From: Burkholderiales bacterium
Lineage (GTDB): Bacteria > Pseudomonadota > Gammaproteobacteria > Burkholderiales > Usitatibacteraceae
Direction: 5' to 3'
Length of the DNA: 37,592 nt
Assembly: GCA_025350945.1 (NCBI GenBank)
Contig: JANXWW010000122.1
Location: forward strand, 1-37,592
The position numbers and the translations under genes are program-made. The notes under the pieces were generated by a model, which worked only from the letters and a program-made list of their open reading frames with translations, ran no database searches and had not been told where the DNA came from. Positions 15,548 to 24,119 of this stretch are shown piece by piece. Position 1 is the stretch's first letter. Each line of letters starts with the position of its first letter.

Positions 15548-16564
15548 TTATCGAATGGCCTGTTGGTACGATATTAACAATTGTTCGAGCAAAAGTCTTG
15601 CGTTAAGCGGATGACTGATACTGCGCCGGGTTTGACGAAGTGCTGATTCGTAGCGAAAGAGCTTTGGCAATTCCACGCGTGCGGCAATTCTGGTTATCTC
15701 TTTCTGGTGATCGACATGGTGCCGTATTTGTCCGGCCAGCTTCGCAATCACGATATCCGCGACCCATGTTTGTAGCCAGGTGACGATATTGACCAAATCA
15801 CTTTTTTCAAAACTTTGCGCAGCAGCAACATAGTCTGCTTGCTCATCTGTTAGTACGCCCAAAAATGCCTGCCGCTCAGTTTGATAAGTGCGATCCGCAA
15901 ATTGAATCGCATCCAGCGGCGCACCACCGGCCATCGCCAGCGCGGTCGCAGGCTTCAAAACATTTTGCGCTTCAAGCCACTTCAAGGCTTCTTCAGCCGT
16001 TGGTGAGGCGAGCAGAATACGCTGGCAGCGGCTGCGAATGGTGGCGAGCAGACGCGTCATTTGATCCGTCACCAGCAGTATCACGGTGCGAGGTGGTGGC
16101 TCCTCCAGCGTTTTCAGCAACGCATTGGCGGCAGCCAGATTCATGGTTTCAGCCGGATAAATCACCAGCACGCGAAAGCCATCGCGATGGGTGGAAAGCG
16201 TCATGAAACTGCTCAGTTCACGCACCTGATCGATTTTTATTTCCTTGCTCTTTTTCTTTTCTTTGGTGCCGTCAGTCGCATCAGCCGACGCATCGGCGTC
16301 GCTATCATCATCAGATAAATTTTCCGGCACCAACTCACGAAAATCAGGATGATTGCCTTCGCGGTACCAACCGCAGGCATTGCAAGTGTCACAGGCAATA
16401 CCGTGCTCTGGCGATTCACACAAAAGTGATTGCGCCATAGCGCGTGCGAACTCTACTTTGCCAATGCCCTGTTTGCCGTGTATCAGCATCGCGTGCGGTA
16501 GACTGGCGCGGCGCGCGAGGAGCTCATCCAGCGGCGCACGATGCCAAGGCAGCAAATCAATCAC
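15548..16564 (-). CDS. holB: DNA polymerase III subunit delta'
   Basis: A 338-residue clamp-loader subunit. The P-loop-like GKQGIGKVEFARAMA starts at residue 30. The zinc module has four Cys (C49, C58, C61, C64). LKTLEEPPPRTVILL and IRSRCQR (the SRC motif) are diagnostic. An acidic then basic insert at about 83-107 (DDDSDADASADATDG, then KEKKKSK) lies between the zinc module and the sensor region and is longer than usual. Delta' helps load the beta clamp at the replication fork. The GTG start overlaps the tmk stop by 4 bases. Confidence 0.95.
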   Translation of the reverse strand: MIDLLPWHRAPLDELLARRASLPHAMLIHGKQGIGKVEFARAMAQSLLCESPEHGIACDTCNACGWYREGNHPDFRELVPENLSDDDSDADASADATDGTKEKKKSKEIKIDQVRELSSFMTLSTHRDGFRVLVIYPAETMNLAAANALLKTLEEPPPRTVILLVTDQMTRLLATIRSRCQRILLASPTAEEALKWLEAQNVLKPATALAMAGGAPLDAIQFADRTYQTERQAFLGVLTDEQADYVAAAQSFEKSDLVNIVTWLQTWVADIVIAKLAGQIRHHVDHQKEITRIAARVELPKLFRYESALRQTRRSISHPLNARLLLEQLLISYQQAIR

Positions 16565-17175
16565 GACACGAGTGCCACTAACAACTGACCTAGCTCTGCG
16601 CGAATTTCATCAAGCGTGCGCGCGGAGTCGATCACTTTAATGCGCGCAGGAAATTCCGCAGCACGCTTCAGATACGCGCTTTGCACACTGGAAAAAAATT
16701 CATTTTGTTCGCGCTCAAATTTATCCAATTCCAGCGTGCCGTTTTCCAATCTTTCACGTGCTACGGCCAGCGGCGCATCGAACAGAAATGTGATGTTGGG
16801 CTGCAAATGCCCATGCACCCATTCTTCCAGAATCGCGGCACGATTTTCAGACAAGCCACGGCCACCGCATTGATACGCATAAGTCGAATCAGTAAAGCGA
16901 TCAGAAATCACCCACTCGCCACGCTCAAGTGCGGGCTCAATCACCTTGGCAAGATGCTCACGACGCGACGCGAACACCAGCAGCGCCTCGGTTTCCGGAT
17001 GCATGGGCTCATTGAGCACAATACCGCGCAACGCTTCGCCCAGCGGCGTGCCGCCGGGTTCACGGGTAGTAATCACCTCAATATGTCGTGCGCGCAGTTG
17101 CTCGGCGATAAACACCAGATGCGACGATTTTCCTGCGCCATCGATACCTTCCAGCGTAATAAATTTACCGCGCAC
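16561..17175 (-). CDS. tmk: thymidylate kinase
   Basis: A 204-residue kinase that makes dTDP from dTMP. The P-loop is EGIDGAGKSS (9-18), TREPGGTPLGEALR (37-50) is the dTMP site and DRFTDSTYAYQ (92-102) precedes the lid. In the lid, the usual QGGGRG reads QCGGRG (C103). The start is GTG 17175 with an AAAGG-like site about 10 bases upstream. It sits between mltG and holB, the same order as in E. coli. Confidence 0.96.
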   Translation of the reverse strand: MRGKFITLEGIDGAGKSSHLVFIAEQLRARHIEVITTREPGGTPLGEALRGIVLNEPMHPETEALLVFASRREHLAKVIEPALERGEWVISDRFTDSTYAYQCGGRGLSENRAAILEEWVHGHLQPNITFLFDAPLAVARERLENGTLELDKFEREQNEFFSSVQSAYLKRAAEFPARIKVIDSARTLDEIRAELGQLLVALVS

Positions 17176-17190
17176 TCGACTCGCCTTTCA

Positions 17191-18204
17191 TCAACGACCC
17201 AATTGATATTTCGCAACCGCACGATTATGTTCATCAAGCGAGGCGGAAAAGTAATGTGTGCCATCGCCCTTGCCGACAAAATAAAGTTTTTCTGAGGCTG
17301 CGGGTTTCACTGCCGCAAGTAGCGAGCCCCAGCCCGGCATGGCAATCGGTGTTGGCGGCAGACCATCGCGGGTATAGGTGTTGTAAGGCGTATCAGTGGT
17401 CAAATCGCGTTTGCGAATATTACCGTCATAGTTTTCGCCCATGCCATAGATCACAGTGGGGTCAGTTTGCAAGCGCATAGGAATGCGCAGGCGATTGATA
17501 AAGACGGATCCAATCAAAGGACGCTCCTCTGCTTTGCCGGTTTCTTTTTCAATGATGGATGCCATCGTCAACACTTCATAAGGCGTTTTATAGGGCAAAT
17601 TTTTATCCCGCATTTCCCACGCCTCGGCCAATTTTTTCTTCATGGCCGCGTAACTGGATTTGAGCAACTCAACATCGGTCGTGCCGATGGCAAACCGGTA
17701 TGTGTCGGGGAAAAACAAGCCTTCCGGGTGCGTTTCAGTGGCGCCAATACGTTTCAATGCTTCGGCGTTAGATAAACCTTTGAGCGTTTCTTTAACGCCA
17801 CCGGTTTTTTCCAGACGAGCGCGCATGTCAGCAAATGTGGAACCTTCAACAAAGGTGACCGAAACGGCAATAACGTCGCCATCATTGAGCTTCTGCAAAA
17901 GCTCAAGCGGCGTGATCGCGGATTCAAGCCGATAGCTGCCTGCCTGAATACCGGTGGCCTGATTGGTGATGCGGCCCAGCAGCCATAGTGATTGCGATTC
18001 GGGCAAAAGTTTTTGCTCGGCAAGCTGCTTCGAAAGTGTTTTCAGCGAAGCGCCCGGCTTAACGATAAATTCAAAGGGCGTAGCACTACCCGCCGCATTC
18101 ATGGGCAAAGGCAGACTGTTGTGTGCGAAGTAGTAAGCCCAACCTGCTGCACCGGCAACCGCTGCCACCATGGCAAGTAGCGAGAGAATAAAAAAACGCT
18201 TCAT
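17191..18204 (-). CDS. mltG: endolytic murein transglycosylase MltG
   Basis: A 337-residue inner-membrane protein (YceG family) that cuts nascent glycan strands and so limits peptidoglycan chain length. There is one N-terminal membrane anchor (FFILSLLAMVAAVAGAAG). The catalytic core holds ASIIEKETGKAEERPLIGSV, where the Glu of EKET is catalytic, then RLQTDPTVIYG and the closing GDGTHYFSASLDEHN. ATG 18204 is chosen; a TTG at 18219 is also open but has no better ribosome site. In E. coli a pabC gene separates fabF from this gene; here it is missing. Confidence 0.94.
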   Translation of the reverse strand: MKRFFILSLLAMVAAVAGAAGWAYYFAHNSLPLPMNAAGSATPFEFIVKPGASLKTLSKQLAEQKLLPESQSLWLLGRITNQATGIQAGSYRLESAITPLELLQKLNDGDVIAVSVTFVEGSTFADMRARLEKTGGVKETLKGLSNAEALKRIGATETHPEGLFFPDTYRFAIGTTDVELLKSSYAAMKKKLAEAWEMRDKNLPYKTPYEVLTMASIIEKETGKAEERPLIGSVFINRLRIPMRLQTDPTVIYGMGENYDGNIRKRDLTTDTPYNTYTRDGLPPTPIAMPGWGSLLAAVKPAASEKLYFVGKGDGTHYFSASLDEHNRAVAKYQLGR

Positions 18205-18269
18205 TGACGAGCGGAACAAGCGGAGGCGACCGGGACAAGCGAATGATCTTGCGCCACCGGTGCGATAGC

Positions 18270-19505
18270 CTATGAAAAACGCTTAAAAACCAGCGTGCCG
18301 TTAGTCCCGCCGAAGCCAAATGAATTGGACAGCGCGACATCAATCTTCATATCCCGCGCGGTGTTCGCACAGTAATCCAGATCGCATTTGGGGTCCTGAT
18401 TGAAGATATTAATCGTCGGCGGTGAGATTTGGTTCTTGATGGCCAGCGCGGTGAAAACGGCTTCGATACCACCTGCGGCACCGAGCAAATGGCCGGTCAT
18501 CGATTTGGTCGAATTCACCACCAGTGAACGCGCATGATCGCCAAATGCTGCTTTCATGGCGGCCGTTTCGTTCAAGTCCCCCAGCGGCGTCGAGGTGCCG
18601 TGCGCATTCACATACTGCACATCGGTTGCATTAACTTTGGCGTTTTTTAGCGCGGCCAGCATGCCGCGCCGCGGTCCATCCATATCCGGTGCGGTGATGT
18701 GACTCGCGTCAGCGCTCATACCCATGCCCGCCAGCTCGGCGTAAATGCGCGCGCCGCGTGCCTGAGCATGCTCCAGCGATTCCAACACCAAAATACCGGC
18801 ACCCTCACCCAGCACAAAACCATCGCGATCACGATCAAACGGACGGCTCGCGGTTTCGGGCGAATCGTTGCGCTCGGATAGCGCTTTGCACGCGCAAAAT
18901 CCACCAATACCCGCCATGCTGACGGTCGCTTCGGCACCGCCCGCAATCATGACATCCGCATCACCGTATTCAATAAACCGCGCGGCATCACCAATGCAAT
19001 GCGCGGCCGTGGTGCAAGCCGATACCATTGATACGTTCGGCCCTTTAAGACCATAAATAATCGAGATCATCCCAGCGACCATATTCACAATCGAGCCGGG
19101 CACAAAAAACGGGGATATACGCCGCGGGCCCTTTGCCACGATCTCGCGAACGGTATCCTCAATCATCGGCAGACCACCGATACCCGAGCCAACATTGACG
19201 CCGATGCGCTCCGCATTCTCTTCGTTGACGACAAGGCCTGCGTCATCAATCGCCATTTTGGTTGCGGCGATGCCATAGTGAATGAACGAGTCCATGCGTC
19301 GCACTTCTTTGGCGGACATCCAATCGGCAGGGTTAAAGCCTTTTATCTCACCGGCAAATCTTGAGGGCAATAAGGATGCATCAAATTTGGTAATAGGGCC
19401 AATACCACTGCGACCATTGATGATGTTGTCCCATGCCATGTCAAGGCCATTGCCAACGGGAGACAAAATACCGAGGCCCGTGATTACAACGCGTCGTTTA
19501 CTCAT
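18270..19505 (-). CDS. fabF: beta-ketoacyl-ACP synthase II
   Basis: A 411-residue condensing enzyme that elongates acyl-ACP with malonyl-ACP. The Cys-His-His triad is complete: C164 in VSACTTAAH, H301 in NAHGTSTPLGD and H338 in STKSMTGHLLGAAGG. The C-terminus NSFGFGGTNGTLVFKR is standard. It follows acpP after 91 bases that contain a terminator-like hairpin, and no Shine-Dalgarno is obvious. Confidence 0.97.
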   Translation of the reverse strand: MSKRRVVITGLGILSPVGNGLDMAWDNIINGRSGIGPITKFDASLLPSRFAGEIKGFNPADWMSAKEVRRMDSFIHYGIAATKMAIDDAGLVVNEENAERIGVNVGSGIGGLPMIEDTVREIVAKGPRRISPFFVPGSIVNMVAGMISIIYGLKGPNVSMVSACTTAAHCIGDAARFIEYGDADVMIAGGAEATVSMAGIGGFCACKALSERNDSPETASRPFDRDRDGFVLGEGAGILVLESLEHAQARGARIYAELAGMGMSADASHITAPDMDGPRRGMLAALKNAKVNATDVQYVNAHGTSTPLGDLNETAAMKAAFGDHARSLVVNSTKSMTGHLLGAAGGIEAVFTALAIKNQISPPTINIFNQDPKCDLDYCANTARDMKIDVALSNSFGFGGTNGTLVFKRFS

Positions 19506-19555
19506 GACTTATCAATTGGGAAACGTACGGGAAAAAGCAAGAGTTGAAAGAAAAT

Positions 19556-19584
19556 GGGGACGCCAGATTGTCGCTTGCGTCCCC
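19556..19584 (-). terminator. hairpin with T-rich tail between acpP and fabF (terminator or attenuator)
   Basis: GGGGACGC and GCGTCCCC pair over 8 bases with a 13-base loop. Reading the minus strand, the stem is followed by ATTTTCTTTC. It lies just downstream of acpP and may lower fabF transcription relative to acpP. A perfect 14-base palindrome, AATTCCCGGGAATT (19585-19598), adjoins it and overlaps the acpP stop. Confidence 0.65.
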
Positions 19585-19596
19585 AATTCCCGGGAA

Positions 19597-19833
19597 TTAC
19601 TTTTTGTTTGAATTGATGTAGTCAATGGCTTGCTGAACGTTGGTGATTTTTTCAGCCGCTTCATCAGGGATTTCTGTTTCAAACTCTTCTTCGAGCGCCA
19701 TCACCAGCTCAACGTTGTCAAGCGAATCCGCACCCAGATCTTCAACAAACGAAGATTCATTTTTGATGTCTGCTTCAGCAACACCCAATTGCTCGGCTAC
19801 AATTTTTCTAACGCGTGCTTCGATGCTATCCAT
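19597..19833 (-). CDS. acpP: acyl carrier protein
   Basis: A 78-residue acidic carrier protein. S37 in GADSLDNVELVM receives the 4'-phosphopantetheine arm. Length and sequence are standard. The start at 19833 follows a strong GGAGGTGG site; upstream in-frame codons (MLLNLEVAL) are ignored. It carries acyl chains for FabD/F/G/H. A TAAAAT box at 19869-19864 on the minus strand, in the 106-base gap after fabG, might serve an acpP-specific promoter, but no -35 is clear. Confidence 0.98.
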   Translation of the reverse strand: MDSIEARVRKIVAEQLGVAEADIKNESSFVEDLGADSLDNVELVMALEEEFETEIPDEAAEKITNVQQAIDYINSNKK

Positions 19834-19939
19834 TAATGCCACCTCCAAATTTAATAACAAATCATTTTACCAAATTGCCCGCAAACAAATATTTGCCGCA
19901 TAAAAATATAAATACTGACATTTGAAACATCATGAAACT

Positions 19940-20686
19940 CTAATCCATCAACATGCCACCATTGACATGAATCGTGTTGCCGGTAATGTAGGAGGCATGA
20001 GGCGATGCAAGATAACACACTGCGTGGGCAATATCATCAACTTGTCCTAGCCGACCCAACGGTACACTTTCCACCAGCTTGGATACTTGTTCTGCTGGCA
20101 GTGATTTGGTCATGTCGGTTTCGATAAATCCTGGTGCCACACAATTCACAGTAATGCCGCGGCTGCCGATTTCGCGCGCGAGCGCCTTGGTGAATCCGAC
20201 CATACCTGCTTTGGCCGCGACGTAATTAGTCTGGCCCGGGTTGCCCATAAAGCCGACCACGGACGCGATATTTATAATGCGACCAGCACGTGCCTTCATC
20301 ATCGATTTAACGACCGCACGACTCAAACGAAAAACCGACGTGAGATTGGTGTCGATCACAGCATGCCAATCGTCGTCCTTCATGCGCATCAACAGCGTAT
20401 CGCGCGTAATGCCCGCGTTGTTGACCAATATCGAGATGCCACCAAATTCAGTTTCGATGGCTTTAATAGTGCTGTCAATCGCTGCGGCATCTTGCACATT
20501 CAACACCATGCCTTTGCCTTTGAAACCCGCATCTGCAATTGCACTGCGAATGGTTTCAGCACCCGCGTCAGAGGTGGCGGTGCCGATGACGGTTGCACCT
20601 TGTTTCCCCAGCACATTTAAAATCGCCGCGCCAATGCCACGAGTGGCACCGGTCACCAGCGCAATTTGTCCGTCAAGCAATGGCAT
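19940..20686 (-). CDS. fabG: 3-oxoacyl-ACP reductase
   Basis: A 248-residue short-chain dehydrogenase using NADPH. The cofactor loop is TGATRGIG (12-19), NNAG is at 89-92 and the catalytic set is S142, Y155 and K159 (YVAAK). The C-terminus, SYITGNTIHVNGGMLMD, is typical. A GGGGGA site precedes the ATG. It lies between fabD and acpP as in most Proteobacteria. Confidence 0.97.
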   Translation of the reverse strand: MPLLDGQIALVTGATRGIGAAILNVLGKQGATVIGTATSDAGAETIRSAIADAGFKGKGMVLNVQDAAAIDSTIKAIETEFGGISILVNNAGITRDTLLMRMKDDDWHAVIDTNLTSVFRLSRAVVKSMMKARAGRIINIASVVGFMGNPGQTNYVAAKAGMVGFTKALAREIGSRGITVNCVAPGFIETDMTKSLPAEQVSKLVESVPLGRLGQVDDIAHAVCYLASPHASYITGNTIHVNGGMLMD

Positions 20687-20733
20687 AACATTCCCCCTTG
20701 TTCACGCTATCCTTCGAGACATGCAGAATTTTC

Positions 20734-21672
20734 TTACGTCGCACGGAGTGCCTCGATTGCAGCCTTGAGCGACGCGACATCAAAAACTGCGTGGCAGCTT
20801 AGCCTAGGCTCAATGCGACGATTCAATCCCGTCAATATTTTTCCCGGAACACATTCGATTACAACAGTCGCGCCTTGTTTCGCCACGGACTGAATGGTTT
20901 CAACCCAGCGAACCGGGCGATAAAGCTGCTCAACTAACGCGTTTTTGATAGCGGCGGAATCAGTGAATGCAGTCACGTCGGCATTCTGAATCACGGGCTT
21001 CGTTGGTGAAACAATATTGACATTTTTCAAAAATTCAGCCAACTTTACTGCTGCCGGTTTCATCAGTGCGCAATGCGAAGGCACGCTCATCGGCAGCAAT
21101 AATGCACGTTTGGCTCCACGCTCTTTCGCTAACGCCATGCCACGCTCAACGGCGGTTTTATGTCCCGCAATCACGATCTGCCCCGGCGAATTCAAATTCA
21201 CCGCTTCCAACACTTCCCCCGCAGCAACTTCAACACAAATCGCGTTGATCGCATCCACTTCCAACCCCAGAATGGCTGCAATGCCGCCTGTGCCTTCGGG
21301 CACGGCATCCTGCATCGATTGCGCACGAAAACGCACCAGCGGCACGGCGTCAGCAAATGACAGTGCGCCCGCGGCCACTAATGCTGTGTACTCGCCCAAG
21401 CTATGGCCCGCGTATACATCGGCCTCCACGCCACCTGCTTCACGCCATGCGCGAAATGTGGCAACGCCTGCAACGAGCATGATGGGCTGCGTGTTTACCG
21501 TCTGCGCAAGCAATTCGGCTGGGCCATCAACCACCATTTTCCATAGATCCATTTCGAGTATGTGTGACGCCTCCTCGAATGTGGCCTTAACGATGGGCAT
21601 GGTGTCAAAGCCCGCCATCATGCCGATGGATTGCGACCCTTGCCCAGCAAACGTGAGTGCAAATTTTTTCAT
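20734..21672 (-). CDS. fabD: malonyl-CoA:ACP transacylase
   Basis: A 312-residue acyltransferase. AGQGSQ is at 9-14, the nucleophile S91 is in GHSLGEYTALVAAG and H200 is in SVPSHCALM. Q11 and R115-region (VRFRAQSMQ) residues of the family are present. It moves malonyl groups from CoA to AcpP. The ATG has no strong Shine-Dalgarno; fabH ends 22 bases upstream, so re-initiation is likely. Confidence 0.97.
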   Translation of the reverse strand: MKKFALTFAGQGSQSIGMMAGFDTMPIVKATFEEASHILEMDLWKMVVDGPAELLAQTVNTQPIMLVAGVATFRAWREAGGVEADVYAGHSLGEYTALVAAGALSFADAVPLVRFRAQSMQDAVPEGTGGIAAILGLEVDAINAICVEVAAGEVLEAVNLNSPGQIVIAGHKTAVERGMALAKERGAKRALLLPMSVPSHCALMKPAAVKLAEFLKNVNIVSPTKPVIQNADVTAFTDSAAIKNALVEQLYRPVRWVETIQSVAKQGATVVIECVPGKILTGLNRRIEPRLSCHAVFDVASLKAAIEALRAT

Positions 21673-21694
21673 GTTGTATTGGTATTTATGCGCA

Positions 21695-22657
21695 CTACCA
21701 GGTCAGCAGCGCGGCACCCCAGGCAAAACCACCGCCAAGGGCTGCGAGCAATACCGTGTCACCACTTTTGATCTTGCCTTCGTGCACTGAGGTATCCAGC
21801 GCCAACGGCACGGAAGCCGCCGAGGTATTGCCATGTCGATCAACGGTCACCACCACTTTTTCATCCGGCAGCGCGAGTTTTTTGGCGGCGTGCATGATGA
21901 TTCGTCGATTGGCTTGATGACACACAAACCAATCGATCTCTCTTGGCTTCATGTTGTTTGCATTGAGTGCTTCCCACGCCACATCCTCAAACGCTTTCAC
22001 CGCAAATTTGTAAACGCCCGCACCATCCATTTTCAAAAACGGATCGCCCCGCACTTTGCCGTTTTCTACAGTGCCGGGCGTGCACAACATCCCGCGATAG
22101 CTGCCGTCGGCGTGAAGATGCGTGGAGAGAATGCCAGGGGTTTCTGACGCCTTCAGAACTACCGCCCCCGCACCATCACCAAACAAAACACAGGTGCCGC
22201 GATCCGTAAAATCCATAATGCGCGAAAAAACTTCGGCACCGACCACCAGCGCGCATTTTGACGCGCCTGTTTTAATAAACTTTTCGGCCGTCGCCAGCGC
22301 GTAAACGAATCCTGCACATACTGCTTGCACATCAAAGGCGATTGATTGTTTGACGCCGAGTTTGTCTTGCAGAATGCACGCCGTCGCCGGGAACACCATG
22401 TCTGGCGTAGAGGTTGCGACAATGATGAGATCAATTTCAGATGCTGTTACATGTGCGGCAACCATCGCGTGCTGCGATGCGATTAACGCCAGATCGCTTG
22501 CGCTCTCATGATCAGCCGCGTAATGGCGTTCGCGAATGCCGGTGCGCGAAACTATCCATTCATCATTTGTTTCGACGATCTTGGCAAGATCATCATTGGT
22601 CACGACTTTTTCAGGTAAGTAACTGCCCGTGCCAACGATGCGCGCAAATACCGTCAT
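21695..22657 (-). CDS. fabH: beta-ketoacyl-ACP synthase III
   Basis: A 320-residue enzyme that starts fatty-acid synthesis from an acyl-CoA and malonyl-ACP. The triad is C114 (DVQAVCAGF), H247 (VCHQANRRI) and N277 (DRHGNTSAAS). It begins TVFARIVGTGSYLPE as expected. Its ATG overlaps the plsX stop by 4 bases and follows GAGGAAG. Confidence 0.97.
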   Translation of the reverse strand: MTVFARIVGTGSYLPEKVVTNDDLAKIVETNDEWIVSRTGIRERHYAADHESASDLALIASQHAMVAAHVTASEIDLIIVATSTPDMVFPATACILQDKLGVKQSIAFDVQAVCAGFVYALATAEKFIKTGASKCALVVGAEVFSRIMDFTDRGTCVLFGDGAGAVVLKASETPGILSTHLHADGSYRGMLCTPGTVENGKVRGDPFLKMDGAGVYKFAVKAFEDVAWEALNANNMKPREIDWFVCHQANRRIIMHAAKKLALPDEKVVVTVDRHGNTSAASVPLALDTSVHEGKIKSGDTVLLAALGGGFAWGAALLTW

Positions 22658-23733
22658 GCCACTTCCTCAACTCTCGCTGCTGATTTTGCATCCTGCGGGG
22701 ACAATAGTCCTTGCGCATGAAGAAGTTCAACTTCTTTCGTGATGAGCGCCAGCAAATCATGCTCAACCTCTGACGCCGCGCGCGCCAGCGCTTTGGAGAA
22801 CGAGTAGGCGTCAGCGGAGCCATGACTTTTCACCACCACGCCGCGTAAGCCCAACAGCGCGGCACCGTTGTAACGGCGATGATCTACGCGCTTGCGAAAT
22901 CCATTAATTACTGCATATGAGGCGAGTGCGGCCATCTTGCGAAAAATATTTTTGGAGTATTCCTCCTTCAGGAAATCACCCATCATCTTGGCGATGCCTT
23001 CAGAGGTTTTCAGCATGACGTTGCCGACAAAACCATCGCACACCACGACATCTGTTGTACCTTTAAAAATATCGGTGCCTTCAACGTTACCGTAAAAATT
23101 GAGGTGACTTGCCTTCAGCAATTCGCCTGCCGCTTTTACTTTTTCGTTCCCTTTAATATCTTCCGAGCCAATATTGAGCAAACCCACAGAAGGATTAGGG
23201 TTGTTATCAACGGCCGTGGCAAGCATCGCGCCCATGATGGCAAATTGCAGGAGGTGCTCTGGCGTGCATTCCGCATTTGCGCCGAGATCCAGCGCGTACG
23301 CCACCCCTTTGCGAGTCGGCAGTGCCGCGCATATGGCGGGACGATCAATGCCCGGTAGCGTCTTCAGCACAAATTTCGCCGTACCCATCAAAGCACCGGT
23401 ATTGCCCGCGGATACACATGCGTCAGCTTCGCCCGACTTCACGAGATCGATAGCAACACGCATAGAAGAATGTTTTTTGTTGCGGATGGCGGAGCGAATG
23501 TCCTCATCCATGCCCACCACATCAGGCGCTTCAATCACTTTCAGGCGAGCGTTTGCCAATAGCAACTTGGCATCAGCACCCAATTTCGCGAGTTGCGCTT
23601 CAATCGCGCTGGTTTGGCCAACAAGTAGTGCTCGGCAGCTTGTCGCCTCGCCGAGGAACTGCACCGCAGCCGGAATGGTCACCGATGGGCCGTGATCGCC
23701 ACCCATCGCGTCAATCGCGATATTAATCTGCAT
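22654..23733 (-). CDS. plsX: phosphate acyltransferase PlsX
   Basis: A 359-residue enzyme that makes acyl-phosphate from acyl-ACP for phosphatidic acid synthesis at the inner face of the membrane. The N-terminus IAIDAMGGDHGPSVTIPAA is diagnostic, as are GNTGALM and VVCDGFVGNVMLKTSEG. Length is at the upper end for the family owing to a short C-terminal tail. It lies 151 bases after rpmF. Confidence 0.96.
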   Translation of the reverse strand: MQINIAIDAMGGDHGPSVTIPAAVQFLGEATSCRALLVGQTSAIEAQLAKLGADAKLLLANARLKVIEAPDVVGMDEDIRSAIRNKKHSSMRVAIDLVKSGEADACVSAGNTGALMGTAKFVLKTLPGIDRPAICAALPTRKGVAYALDLGANAECTPEHLLQFAIMGAMLATAVDNNPNPSVGLLNIGSEDIKGNEKVKAAGELLKASHLNFYGNVEGTDIFKGTTDVVVCDGFVGNVMLKTSEGIAKMMGDFLKEEYSKNIFRKMAALASYAVINGFRKRVDHRRYNGAALLGLRGVVVKSHGSADAYSFSKALARAASEVEHDLLALITKEVELLHAQGLLSPQDAKSAARVEEVA

Positions 23734-23795
23734 TTTGTGAGAGCCGCTTCTGAGGCAAACATGACAAGGCAGCTACTTGATAAATCAACAACTCC

Positions 23796-23880
23796 AAGGG
23801 CTTGCTCGTGCTTTTGAGCGCTAGCCCTTCCGCTGTCACCGATTTTATTGCGCTCCTAACGACGGTAAGCGGAGCCCGCA
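23796..23880 (-). other. two stem-loops between rpmF and plsX
   Basis: The spacer holds two inverted repeats. AAGGGCT (23796-23802) pairs with AGCCCTT (23823-23829), with an inner GCTC/GAGC pairing. TGCG-CTCC (23849-23856) pairs with GGAG-(CC)-CGCA (23871-23880). Reading the minus strand, the second sits 4 bases beyond the rpmF stop and is followed by ATAAAA, not a T run. They may mark processing or attenuation between a ribosomal-protein gene and plsX. Confidence 0.5.
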
Positions 23881-23884
23881 AAAT

Positions 23885-24067
23885 TTATTCGTCGGCTTTG
23901 GTTTTGATAACTTTCTTGCCGCGATAGTAGCCGGTAGGCGAGACATGGTGACGCAAGTGCGCCTCACCCGTGGTTGGCTCTACGGCAAGCGCCGGGCCCA
24001 CCAGAAAATCGTGCGAGCGATGCATGCCACGCTTGGAAGGGGATTTTTTGTTTTGCTGGACTGCCAT
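23885..24067 (-). CDS. rpmF: 50S ribosomal protein L32
   Basis: A 60-residue basic protein with the bL32 start AVQQNKKSPSKRGMHRSHD and the segment HHVSPTGYYRGKKV. The zinc-binding cysteines seen in some L32 proteins are absent, as in most Proteobacteria. A strong AGGAGAAAC site precedes the ATG. It stands between yceD and plsX, the usual order. Confidence 0.98.
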   Translation of the reverse strand: MAVQQNKKSPSKRGMHRSHDFLVGPALAVEPTTGEAHLRHHVSPTGYYRGKKVIKTKADE

Positions 24068-24119
24068 GATGTTTCTCCTGAATACTCAAACTATAAATTT
24101 AAAATGTACAACGTATTTT

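Noticed and set aside
16759..16881. tmk lid Gly to Cys change (QCGGRG) as a sign of inactivation
   Set aside because: All other kinase motifs are intact and the gene is in an essential operon; a tolerated substitution is more likely.
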